Source of the DNA: Bacillota bacterium
GTDB taxonomy: Bacteria > Bacillota > Clostridia > Lachnospirales > Lachnospiraceae
Assembly: GCA_023435505.1 (NCBI GenBank)
Contig: JAEYRR010000127.1
Span: forward strand, 1-9,435
Direction of reading: 5' to 3'
DNA length: 9,435 bases
The translations under genes and the position numbers were made by a program. Shown piece after piece: positions 1-5,966 of the stretch. The notes beneath the pieces are model-generated. The model saw only the letters and a program-made list of their open reading frames with translations, was not told the origin of the DNA and did no database searches. Each line of letters opens with the position of its first letter. Within the stretch, counting starts at the first letter, position 1.

Positions 1-10
1 GGACAAACGT

Positions 11-808
11 ATGGTAAGAAATGCAGCAAAACGCATCTATTTGATCCTTATTTTGATTTTCCTCTATGCCCCTATCTTAACCTTAGTGGTATTGTCTTTT
101 AATTCCTCTAAGTCCCGTGCAAAATGGGGTGGCTTTACCTTACACTGGTACAAGGAATTATTCCAGAATGAGGACATCTTGAATGCATTATACACCACGC
201 TAATTTTAGCATTTTTATCAGCTTTCATTGCTGTAATTATCGGAACTATGGCTTCCATTGCCATGAATGCCATGAAAAAGACACCTAGAATGATAATGAC
301 AGCAGTGACCAATATACCTATGCTGAATGCAGATATCGTAACCGGTATCTCCTTGATGCTTTTATTTATCGGAATTAACACTGTGCTACGTATTAATTTT
401 GAGCTTGGATTTACTACAGTTCTGCTTTCTCACATTACATTTAATATTCCTTATGTGATTTTAAGTGTTATGCCGAAACTGAAACAGACGAATAAGAGCA
501 CCTATGAAGCAGCCTTAGACTTGGGGGCCTCTCCATTGTATGCTTTTTGGAAGGTCATTCTACCTGATATCTTTCCAGGTATCCTATCCGGATTTTTACT
601 TGCTTTTACCATGTCTCTTGATGATTTCATCATCACCCATTTTACAAAAGGACCTGGAGTGGATACCTTATCTACCATGATATATGCGGAGGTACGTAAG
701 GGAATAAAGCCAGAAATGTATGCACTGTCAACCTTGATGTTTGTGGCTGTAATTATTCTGCTTGTGTTGATTAACCGTAAGCCATCCAGAAAGGAGTTAA
801 GACAGTGA
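11..808 (+). CDS. potC: Spermidine/putrescine ABC transporter permease PotC
   Basis: Inner component of the PotABCD polyamine importer: a membrane permease that pairs with PotB and is driven by the PotA ATPase. The 265-residue product has about six hydrophobic segments (near residues 10-31, 60-85, 107-124, 132-155, 187-205 and 238-255). A clear EAA loop lies at about 166-185 (EAALDLGAS, then a conserved Pro at 185), which contacts the ATPase in binding-protein-dependent permeases. The segment SLDDFIITHF just after it is typical of PotC/PotI proteins. Length is normal for the family. ATG 11 begins a well-placed N-terminal signal anchor; only ten bases of upstream sequence are visible, so its ribosome site cannot be judged. 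potD overlaps the stop codon, so the two are cotranscribed; potA and potB are expected before the window. Confidence 0.93.
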   Translation: MVRNAAKRIYLILILIFLYAPILTLVVLSFNSSKSRAKWGGFTLHWYKELFQNEDILNALYTTLILAFLSAFIAVIIGTMASIAMNAMKKTPRMIMTAVTNIPMLNADIVTGISLMLLFIGINTVLRINFELGFTTVLLSHITFNIPYVILSVMPKLKQTNKSTYEAALDLGASPLYAFWKVILPDIFPGILSGFLLAFTMSLDDFIITHFTKGPGVDTLSTMIYAEVRKGIKPEMYALSTLMFVAVIILLVLINRKPSRKELRQ

Positions 809-1881
809 AGAAGAATGTTACAAGAATGATAGTAATTTCTTTAGTGATGACAATGATACTTTCTTCTTTGACAGCATGTGGTTCTCCTATCTCAGGATTT
901 AATAAGACTTATGACCTCTATATCTATAATTGGGGGGAATATATCGATCCTGATGTTCTTGATCTATTTGAGGAGGAGACCGGCTACACAGTCAGTTATG
1001 ATGAGTTTGAGACAAATGAAGCTATGTATCCTAAGGTTGCCAATAGCGCTGTTAGTTATGATGTCATCTGTCCATCAGACTATATGATCGAACGTCTGAT
1101 TCAGGAAGACTTACTGGCAGAGATTAATTTTGATAATATTCCTAATCTAAAATATATTGGAAAAGAGTATCTGGAAAAGTCTAAAAGTTTTGATCCAGAA
1201 AATAAATATTCTGTCCCTTATTGCTGGGGAACTGTTGGAATTCTTTATAATACCACTATGGTGGATGAGAAGATTGACAGTTGGTCTGTTATCTTTGATG
1301 AAAAATATAAAGATGAGATTCTTATGATCGATAGTGTAAGAGATGCTATGGGAATCGCTCTTAAATATCAGGGCCACTCTTTAAATTCTACCAATGAAGA
1401 GGAATTAGAGGAAGCCAAGGAACTGCTGATTCAGCAGAAGCCTTTGGTGCAGGCTTATGTGGTAGATCAGGTTCGAGATAAAATGATTGGTGGGGAAGCG
1501 GCCCTTGGAGTAATCTATTCAGGAGAAGCCATTTACACCAAGGAAGAGAACGAAGACCTGGAATATGTAGTACCAAAGGAAGGGTCCAATGTATGGATTG
1601 ACTCCTGGGTAATTCCTAAAAACTCCAAGCATAAAGAAGCGGCGGAAGCATTTATTAACTTCCTATGCCGTCCGGATATAGCCCTTATGAACTTTGACTA
1701 TATCGGCTATTCTACTCCAAATACGGAGGCAAGGAATATGATTGAGGACGAAGAACTTAAGAATAATGAAACGGCATTCCCTGGATTAGAGATCACCTCA
1801 AGGTGTGAGACCTTCAAATACTTGGGGAAAGAGATGGATGATTTATACTACAGTAAGTGGAAAGACTTAAAGAGTGAATAG
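805..1881 (+). CDS. potD: Spermidine/putrescine-binding lipoprotein PotD
   Basis: Extracellular solute-binding component of the polyamine importer, 358 residues. The start is GTG 805, overlapping the potC stop as GTGA, with AAGGAG at 791-796 eight bases upstream. Residues 1-24 form a lipoprotein signal peptide and LTAC puts the lipidated cysteine at 25, so the protein should be anchored outside the membrane. Residues matching the known polyamine pocket of E. coli PotD by motif are W43-G-E45-Y46, D176 and W264-x-D266. The family-typical IGYSTPN occurs at 300-306. These matches favour polyamines over other substrates, though the exact polyamine cannot be told from sequence. It is the last gene of the operon, followed directly by a terminator. 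The alignment to E. coli residues was done by eye. Confidence 0.93.
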   Translation: MKKNVTRMIVISLVMTMILSSLTACGSPISGFNKTYDLYIYNWGEYIDPDVLDLFEEETGYTVSYDEFETNEAMYPKVANSAVSYDVICPSDYMIERLIQEDLLAEINFDNIPNLKYIGKEYLEKSKSFDPENKYSVPYCWGTVGILYNTTMVDEKIDSWSVIFDEKYKDEILMIDSVRDAMGIALKYQGHSLNSTNEEELEEAKELLIQQKPLVQAYVVDQVRDKMIGGEAALGVIYSGEAIYTKEENEDLEYVVPKEGSNVWIDSWVIPKNSKHKEAAEAFINFLCRPDIALMNFDYIGYSTPNTEARNMIEDEELKNNETAFPGLEITSRCETFKYLGKEMDDLYYSKWKDLKSE

Positions 1882-1884
1882 AGG

Positions 1885-1917
1885 AAAAAAGGCGTCGTTT
1901 GGTACGACGCCTTTTTT
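1885..1917. terminator. Bidirectional terminator between potD and aroC
   Basis: GGCGTCGT at 1891-1898 pairs perfectly with ACGACGCC at 1904-1911 around a five-base loop. The stem is flanked by six A on the left (1885-1890) and six T on the right (1912-1917). It therefore reads as an intrinsic terminator on both strands, ending the pot operon on + and aroC on -, which converge here. Confidence 0.95.
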
Positions 1918-1928
1918 CTCTTTAGATT

Positions 1929-3029
1929 CTATTTTTTATAGAAATTAATTATTCTATCCATCCGGGAACTCATATTGGCAAATAGGAGATCTACAATAGT
2001 TAAAGCAACCATGGATTCTACCACCACAACAGCTCTTGGTACAATAATAGGATCATGTCGTCCTTTTATGTTAATCTGTATATTCTCACCCTGACGATTT
2101 ACGGTATCCTGAGTCGAATAGATACTTGGAGTTGGCTTTACGGCAGCTCGGATTATGAGCTCAGACCCATCGCTGATTCCACCTAGGACTCCACCACTAT
2201 GATTGGTCCTTTTTACAATTCTTCCAGTAGATGTAGCCATAAACCCATCATTGTTCTCAGAACCATGTTTTCCGGCAACCATAAAGCCGTCTCCAATCTC
2301 CACACCCTTTATAGCTCCAATGGACATAATTGCCTTAGCCAGATTGGCATCCAGTTTATCAAATACTGGTTCTCCAATACCTGTAGGCATTCCGCTTACA
2401 ATGCATTCAATTAGACCACCGGTAGAGTCTAACTGTCTGATCTGTTCTTCTAGATAGTCAACCGCTTTTTTGGCAGCTAGAGCATCTGGCATAACAGTAG
2501 GGTTCTTTAAAATCTCTTCTTTATTAAAATTCTTATAATCTATGGAAATAGGGCCAATCGCTTTCGTATAAGTAAGGATATTAATTCCCAACGCCTTAAG
2601 AATCTCACAGGCAATTGCACCGCCAGCCACCCGCCCAATGGTTTCTCTACCAGAGGAACGACCTCCGCCGCGGTAATCTCTAAAACCGTATTTTTCATCA
2701 AAAGTAAAGTCTGCATGGCCGGGACGATAGGAGCTAGCAATCTCACTATAGTCACCAGAACGTTCATTTTCGTTGCGGACAAGCATAGAGATAGATGTAC
2801 CAGTAGTTTTTCCTTCAAATACACCAGAGAGAATCTCAACTGAGTCTGATTCTTTTCTTTGAGTAGAAAGTCGACTGGTACCGGGCTTTCTTCGGTCAAG
2901 ATAGCCTTGTATTATCTCTTCATTTATTGTTAATCCTGCAGGACAGCCGTCCACAACAACACCTACACCCTTGCCATGGGACTCTCCCCAGGTGGTAATG
3001 GTAAACTGTTTTCCAAAACTAGATCCCAT
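1929..3029 (-). CDS. aroC: Chorismate synthase
   Basis: Catalyses the last shikimate pathway step, 5-enolpyruvylshikimate 3-phosphate to chorismate, using reduced FMN, in the cytoplasm. The 366-residue protein carries the family signatures in order: GESHG at 15-19, RRKPGTSR at 47-54, RPGHAD at 102-107 with the conserved His105, RGGGRSSGRET at 120-130, NHSGG at 276-280 and RHDP at 324-327. Length is normal for bacterial chorismate synthases. The start is ATG at 3029-3027 with GGGAGG at 3040-3035 (read on the - strand). It stands alone rather than in an aro gene cluster, with its own predicted promoter upstream and the shared terminator at its end. Whether it is a monofunctional or NADPH-dependent bifunctional enzyme cannot be decided here. 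Confidence 0.97.
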   Translation of the reverse strand: MGSSFGKQFTITTWGESHGKGVGVVVDGCPAGLTINEEIIQGYLDRRKPGTSRLSTQRKESDSVEILSGVFEGKTTGTSISMLVRNENERSGDYSEIASSYRPGHADFTFDEKYGFRDYRGGGRSSGRETIGRVAGGAIACEILKALGINILTYTKAIGPISIDYKNFNKEEILKNPTVMPDALAAKKAVDYLEEQIRQLDSTGGLIECIVSGMPTGIGEPVFDKLDANLAKAIMSIGAIKGVEIGDGFMVAGKHGSENNDGFMATSTGRIVKRTNHSGGVLGGISDGSELIIRAAVKPTPSIYSTQDTVNRQGENIQINIKGRHDPIIVPRAVVVVESMVALTIVDLLFANMSSRMDRIINFYKK

Positions 3030-3056
3030 AACTTCCTCCCGTTGTCATTTTTTTTC

Positions 3057-3085
3057 ATTATAACTGAATTGATAGATAGGTGCAA
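3057..3085 (-). promoter_or_regulatory. Predicted SigA promoter of aroC
   Basis: On the - strand TTGCAC (3085-3080) is followed after 17 bases by a perfect TATAAT (3062-3057). Transcription would begin about 20 bases before the aroC start codon. This is a prediction by consensus only. Confidence 0.5.
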
Positions 3086-3092
3086 GCAATAG

Positions 3093-3121
3093 GACATTTC
3101 AAAGATGATATACATATAATA
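3093..3121 (+). promoter_or_regulatory. Promoter-like sequence of the 67-residue ORF (SigK-like or SigA)
   Basis: CATATAATA at 3113-3121 fits the CATAnnnTA -10 element recognised by the late mother-cell factor SigK in Bacillus, and GACA at 3093-3096, 16 bases upstream, fits three of four positions of its MACM -35 element. The same bases can be read as a housekeeping promoter: AGGACA (3091-3096), 18 bases, TATAAT (3115-3120). Sequence alone does not choose between them. Confidence 0.4.
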
Positions 3122-3160
3122 ACATATCAAACTAAGGACGCTTAGAAAGGATGAAATACT

Positions 3161-3364
3161 ATGTCCAGAGAGGATTATGAAATGATAAAACGAATGAGTG
3201 ATCTGCAGCATAGAGGGAACCATGGAAAATACAGAGAAAATGATGAACTGATTATTGAGGAAAATACCATATACGAGTTAGATTTAGAATGCTATGAAAA
3301 TATGTTAAGGGAGAAAAGCAGGTATTTATTAAAAGAGAGTGAGAGAAAAAGTTCTCATAATTAA
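3161..3364 (+). CDS. Small charged protein of unknown function (67 aa)
   Basis: I do not recognise this protein. It has 67 residues, is rich in Glu, Lys and Arg, and has no signal peptide, membrane segment or metal-binding motif. A central patch, ELIIEENTIYELDLECYE (about residues 28-45), is more hydrophobic and looks like a short ordered core followed by a basic helix. It has a single cysteine. ATG 3161 has AGAAAGG at 3144-3150, ten bases upstream; an out-of-frame ATG at 3151 is a poorer start. Support for a real gene comes from the ribosome site, a promoter-like sequence before it and a strong hairpin 17 bases after its stop. It is divergent from aroC and convergent with the Cys-rich genes. 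The promoter hints at sporulation, but that is weak. Confidence 0.68.
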   Translation: MSREDYEMIKRMSDLQHRGNHGKYRENDELIIEENTIYELDLECYENMLREKSRYLLKESERKSSHN

Positions 3365-3380
3365 AGATAGATGCGATAAA

Positions 3381-3419
3381 ACAACAGAGAGAGCCATATA
3401 ATGACTCTCTCTGTTGTTT
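3381..3419. terminator. Bidirectional terminator hairpin, 13-bp stem
   Basis: ACAACAGAGAGAG (3381-3393) pairs perfectly with CTCTCTCTGTTGT (3405-3417) around an 11-base loop. A short T run follows on the + strand (TTT, 3417-3419) and on the - strand (three T from 3380-3378). It lies between the convergent 67-residue ORF and the 82-residue Cys-rich gene and can serve both. The T tracts are short, so efficiency is uncertain. Confidence 0.75.
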
Positions 3420-3433
3420 CTGCCTATAGTATT

Positions 3434-3682
3434 TTAGCAGCCACAACCGCCGAAGCCGTTGCCACCACAGCAGAAGAGTAGGATGATAATCCAGATCCAG
3501 CTACCGCATCCGTTTTCAGATCCGCCACAGCCACAGCCGCCGCCAAAACCGAAACCATTTCCGCCACCACAGCAGCAGAGCAATAAGATAATAATTATCC
3601 AACTGCATCCACCTTCATTATTTCCACATCCGGAATTTCCTCCACAGCCACAGCCGCAGTTTGCTGTTGTTAATTCGCTCAT
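3434..3682 (-). CDS. Cys/Gly-rich repeat protein, copy 1 (82 aa)
   Basis: An 82-residue protein with 15 Cys and 27 Gly, about half its length. It is built of two similar modules. The first runs from about residue 24 (GGCSWIIIILLL, then CCC, GGGNGFGFGGG and CGC). The second runs from about 58 (GCGSWIWIIILLF, then CC, GGNGFGG and CGC). The hydrophobic stretches (28-35, 62-70) are too short for ordinary membrane helices. There is no signal peptide, and the cysteines do not form standard zinc-finger spacing. Start ATG at 3682-3680 has AGGAGG (3696-3691) eight bases upstream. Its neighbour at 3838-4062 is a clear paralog. Similar proteins in clostridia are, as I recall, sometimes labelled 'chorion class high-cysteine' by pipelines; no function is established. 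A structural role in a disulphide-linked layer such as the spore coat is a hypothesis. Confidence 0.82.
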   Translation of the reverse strand: MSELTTANCGCGCGGNSGCGNNEGGCSWIIIILLLCCCGGGNGFGFGGGCGCGGSENGCGSWIWIIILLFCCGGNGFGGCGC

Positions 3683-3712
3683 TATATGATCCTCCTAATT
3701 AGGTTTACATCA

Positions 3713-3741
3713 TATCATATGCAATAGGCTTGTTTTGGGTA
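3713..3741 (-). promoter_or_regulatory. SigK-like promoter of Cys-rich copy 1
   Basis: On the - strand CATATGATA (3721-3713) is an exact fit to the CATAnnnTA -10 consensus of Bacillus SigK. TACC (3741-3738), 16 bases upstream, fits three of four positions of MACM. No convincing housekeeping -35 sits at the right distance from the two overlapping TATGAT hexamers. The predicted start is about 15 bases before the AGGAGG. Short degenerate motifs occur by chance in A+T-rich DNA. Confidence 0.4.
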
Positions 3742-3775
3742 CCCATCCAATCATTCATATTTCTAGGAAAGATAT

Positions 3776-3822
3776 AAAAGAGGAGTGCCTCATAAAAATG
3801 AAGCACTCCCCAAATCTCTTTT
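3776..3822 (-). terminator. Probable terminator after Cys-rich copy 2
   Basis: GGAGTGC (3782-3788) pairs with GCACTCC (3803-3809). After one mismatch TCA/TGA extends the stem to a six-base loop. An outer pair, AAAAGAG (3776-3782) with CTCTTTT (3816-3822), could extend it with a bulge. Read on the - strand it lies 28 bases after the stop of copy 2 and is followed by CTTTTATATC, a moderate T-rich tail. It would separate copy 2 from copy 1, so copy 1 needs its own promoter. Confidence 0.6.
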
Positions 3823-3837
3823 GTAGTAGATTAGGAA

Positions 3838-4062
3838 CTAGCAGCCACAACCGCCGAAGCCGTTCCCGCCGCAGCAGCAGAGAAGAATGATAATCCAAAT
3901 CCAGCTACCACATCCGTTGTCAGAGCCACAGCCACCGCCAAAGCCAAAACCATTTCCGCCACCACAGCAGCATAAGAGCAGGAGAATGATTATTATCCAG
4001 CTACAGCCTCCATTTCCATTGCTACAGTCGTTTCCACAAGAAGCAGATGATAAATCGCTCAT
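3838..4062 (-). CDS. Cys/Gly-rich repeat protein, copy 2 (74 aa)
   Basis: Paralog of the 82-residue gene downstream: 74 residues, 13 Cys and 21 Gly. It has the same two-module plan, GGCSWIIIILLLL-CCC-GGGNGFGFGGGC at about 18-45 and GCGSWIWIIILL-CCC-GGNGFGGCGC at about 50-74. The N-terminus MSDLSSASCG matches MSELTTANCG of copy 1. The difference in length comes mainly from a shorter Cys/Gly segment between residues 9 and 20 and from a shorter inter-module linker. There is no signal peptide and no recognisable catalytic motif. Start ATG at 4062-4060 has AGGAGGAA (4075-4068). It lies 89 bases downstream of the sortase gene on the same strand, with no obvious hairpin between them, so read-through from the sortase is possible besides its own promoter. 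Function is unknown; a structural, disulphide-rich role is inferred. Confidence 0.82.
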   Translation of the reverse strand: MSDLSSASCGNDCSNGNGGCSWIIIILLLLCCCGGGNGFGFGGGCGSDNGCGSWIWIIILLCCCGGNGFGGCGC

Positions 4063-4092
4063 TAAAGTTCCTCCTAAAATCTTCTACATTGC

Positions 4093-4122
4093 AATGTATG
4101 CTACCATGCTTGGACAATAGTA
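4093..4122 (-). promoter_or_regulatory. SigE-like promoter of Cys-rich copy 2
   Basis: On the - strand CATACATT (4100-4093) fits the CATACAnT -10 consensus of the early mother-cell factor SigE at every position. TACTATT (4122-4116), 15 bases upstream, fits six of seven positions of KMATATT. The expected SigE spacing is 14-15 bases. The predicted start is roughly 12-15 bases before the ribosome site. A TATACT at 4124-4119 could be a SigA -10 but has no good -35 upstream of it. Confidence 0.45.
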
Positions 4123-4151
4123 TACATTTTTAAAATTTTAGGAGAATACTT

Positions 4152-5063
4152 TCATTTTCTTTTTTTTGCTACCACAACAAAACGCTTAGTAGTATTTAGA
4201 TCGTATTCTGCGCATGTAGATAAGGTAATCAGTTGATCTCCCCATTGTGCAGAAATACCGGTATCATAGAGAGAGAGAGTTTGAATTCCTGCCAGATATT
4301 TATTAAACTCCTTTTCATTGGAGACATTATAATAGTTATAGTACAGGAAATCAGGGATATTCTCCGTGCTCTCTATATCAAAAGGAAATACCGCCAGAAT
4401 ATCATAGGTTCCTATTTCATAGATGGAGTCAAAGCGAATTACAGGATGAGCCAGGTAGTAGGATTCCAGTTTATAATTCATAAGATCATGAAACATGGTA
4501 CCTATTTTCATATTATGGCCATATAAAATAAGATTGGAAGAGACTTTCTTTTCGAAGAAATTGCTCCTTCCATCTATAAAGATACAACCAGGACGGGAGC
4601 CTGTCTTGCCTTGAAAGTCAGTATGTAAGTAAGTAGTATTATCGTCTTTTGTATACATAACAGGATAATCAATCTTAGTGCCTGGAATTGTAATCCAGCC
4701 AGCTAAGTCATTGTTCTCTTTGTAAAGCTCTCTATAAGGAGTTAATATTTTACTTTCGTCTATTTCCATCTTAGTATTACTGCCTTCAGGTAAAAGGTCA
4801 AGGCTTAATGGAAGCGATGGTGAAGCTGTTGGAAGTGGATCTATGCTTGAGGTCCTAGGCGATAACATTTCATCCGTTATTTTTTCAGTCTCCTCTTTTT
4901 CTTGGGTCAGGTTATCTACTAATCTCTCAGCTTCGTAATTATTATAATAATACTGGATTAGTTTATAAGCACTGATAAAGAATATACTTAATAAAACAGC
5001 ATAAATCACAATATAGTATTTGGGAAGAGGTGGCTTTTTTTGATTATCATGTTTACGGAACAT
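4152..5063 (-). CDS. srtB: Class B sortase
   Basis: Membrane-anchored cysteine transpeptidase that cleaves a C-terminal sorting motif and joins the substrate to a cell-wall or pilin nucleophile. The 303-residue protein has a short basic N-terminus, one membrane segment (about 16-38) and a charged, then Pro/Ser-rich linker (about 44-95). The catalytic domain starts near 105. Catalytic residues are visible: His183 in LILYGHNMKIGTMF, Cys284 in TLSTCAE and Arg294 in KRFVVVAK. The YGHNM...MFxDL and TLSTC forms are characteristic of class B. Length is slightly above typical because of the linker. ATG at 5063-5061 has AAAGGA (5078-5073). No protein with an LPxTG- or NPxTG-like tail is encoded in the window, so its substrate lies elsewhere. 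Two Cys/Gly-rich genes follow on the same strand. The gene symbol denotes class, not proven orthology. Confidence 0.9.
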   Translation of the reverse strand: MFRKHDNQKKPPLPKYYIVIYAVLLSIFFISAYKLIQYYYNNYEAERLVDNLTQEKEETEKITDEMLSPRTSSIDPLPTASPSLPLSLDLLPEGSNTKMEIDESKILTPYRELYKENNDLAGWITIPGTKIDYPVMYTKDDNTTYLHTDFQGKTGSRPGCIFIDGRSNFFEKKVSSNLILYGHNMKIGTMFHDLMNYKLESYYLAHPVIRFDSIYEIGTYDILAVFPFDIESTENIPDFLYYNYYNVSNEKEFNKYLAGIQTLSLYDTGISAQWGDQLITLSTCAEYDLNTTKRFVVVAKKRK

Positions 5064-5097
5064 ATACTACCATCCTTTATATAGAGCATTTTAGATA

Positions 5098-5126
5098 ATT
5101 ATACCAAAATTTACGTAGAATGTCCA
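5098..5126 (-). promoter_or_regulatory. Predicted SigA promoter of the sortase gene
   Basis: On the - strand TGGACA (5126-5121) is followed after 17 bases by TATAAT (5103-5098), which is preceded by TGG, giving an extended -10. The sortase start codon is 35 bases downstream of the -10. Confidence 0.5.
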
Positions 5127-5184
5127 ATTACGCAAAAAGTAGATCAAAAGGGATGTTACTAAAGGAAGTTCTTAAAAATTCCAA

Positions 5185-5224
5185 ATAATGAAATAATTGA
5201 CATACATGTTCATTATGATATACT
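5185..5224 (+). promoter_or_regulatory. Rubrerythrin promoter with overlapping inverted repeat
   Basis: A consensus TTGACA (5197-5202) is spaced 16 bases from TATACT (5219-5224). An inverted repeat, ATAATGAA (5185-5192) with TTCATTAT (5209-5216), brackets the -35 element and ends just before the -10. That is where a repressor could block polymerase. It does not fit the canonical PerR box well, so the regulator is unknown. Confidence 0.6.
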
Positions 5225-5275
5225 TAAATCATGGGATAACCGTGGAAAAATTATTACTGTAAAGGAGATTGTACT

Positions 5276-5812
5276 ATGAAAGAACTAAAAGGAACAAAGA
5301 CAGAAGCTAATCTATGGAATGCCTTTGCTGGTGAGTCAAAAGCTAGAAATAAGTATACATATTACGCATCTAAGGCAAAAAAAGAAGGATACGTTCAAAT
5401 AGCAGCATTATTTGAGGAAACGGCCAATAACGAAAAAGAGCATGCTAAGATCTGGTACAAGCTTTTAGGTGGAATTAACGACACAGCGGCTAACCTTCTT
5501 GATGCTGCAGAAGGTGAGAATTATGAATGGACTGACATGTATGCGACATTTGCTAAAGAGGCTCGAGAAGAAGGGTTTGACAAAATTGCAGATCTTTTTG
5601 AAGGCGTATCTAAGATTGAGAAGGAACATGAGGAAAGATATCGTAAGTTGTTAGCTAATGTTGAAGGTGGTTTGGTATTTTCCAAAGATGGAGATACGAT
5701 TTGGCAATGTTCCAACTGCGGTCACATTGTGATAGGAAAGACTGCTCCTGAGTTTTGTCCGATATGTGCACATCCGAAGGCATATTTTCAGGTGTTAGCT
5801 GAAAATTATTAG
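5276..5812 (+). CDS. rbr: Rubrerythrin (NADH-linked peroxidase)
   Basis: Cytoplasmic non-haem iron peroxidase that reduces hydrogen peroxide to water in anaerobes, using electrons from rubredoxin. The 178-residue protein has an N-terminal four-helix ferritin-like diiron domain (about 1-130). Ligand candidates are E20 (GESKARN), E53 and H56 (ExxH), E95 and E98, and E115 and H118 (ExxH). It ends in a rubredoxin-like Fe(Cys)4 domain with C145-x2-C148 and C161-x2-C164. This domain order, diiron first, is that of classical rubrerythrin rather than reverse rubrerythrin. ATG 5276 has AAAGGAG at 5261-5267. It is followed after 154 bases by superoxide reductase and then rubredoxin, its likely partners. 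No terminator is visible in that gap, so cotranscription is plausible. Gene symbol rbr is the common usage. Confidence 0.95.
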   Translation: MKELKGTKTEANLWNAFAGESKARNKYTYYASKAKKEGYVQIAALFEETANNEKEHAKIWYKLLGGINDTAANLLDAAEGENYEWTDMYATFAKEAREEGFDKIADLFEGVSKIEKEHEERYRKLLANVEGGLVFSKDGDTIWQCSNCGHIVIGKTAPEFCPICAHPKAYFQVLAENY

Positions 5813-5966
5813 GAAGTCCATGGATTAGAAAAACATTTTTACATAGGAAGAAAAATTCCAGAAGTATATTTAGAGTACATATGGAATATAAAATACGAAG
5901 GATAGTACATAGAGAAGTAAAACGAGAGAAGTATGAATTAATTTAATAAGAAAAGGAGCAAGAACT
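5813..5966 (+). other. Intergenic gap between rubrerythrin and superoxide reductase
   Basis: This A-rich 154-base gap holds no convincing terminator and no consensus promoter that I could find. The only symmetry noted is a six-base inverted repeat, ATTCCA (5855-5860) with TGGAAT (5882-5887). A ribosome site, AAAGGAG at 5952-5958, serves the downstream gene. The gap may be a long leader or processing region within one transcript. Confidence 0.4.

Noticed and set aside
2540..2899. 119-residue open frame on the - strand inside aroC
   Set aside because: It is an out-of-frame shadow; the aroC frame carries all family motifs across the same stretch.
3151..3163. Alternative start ATG at 3151 for the 67-residue ORF
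   Set aside because: It is in another frame and abuts the ribosome site AGAAAGG; ATG 3161 has proper spacing.
3434..4062. Cys-rich genes as precursors of a modified peptide (lanthipeptide, sactipeptide or similar)
   Set aside because: No radical SAM enzyme, lanthionine synthetase, peptidase or dedicated exporter is nearby, and the repeating hydrophobic-CCC plan does not look like leader plus core.
3459..4120. Pro/Gln-rich open frames on the + strand (3459-3689 and 3887-4120)
   Set aside because: They are the reverse complement of the Gly/Cys codon runs of the two - strand genes, have no ribosome site and their composition follows from that strand.
5210..5224. PerR box at the rubrerythrin promoter
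   Set aside because: About 8 of 15 positions match the consensus, poor on the right half; not enough to call.
5855..5887. Inverted repeat ATTCCA/TGGAAT between rubrerythrin and superoxide reductase as a terminator or operator
   Set aside because: Only six bases with a 21-base loop, no T tract and no adjoining promoter; expected by chance.
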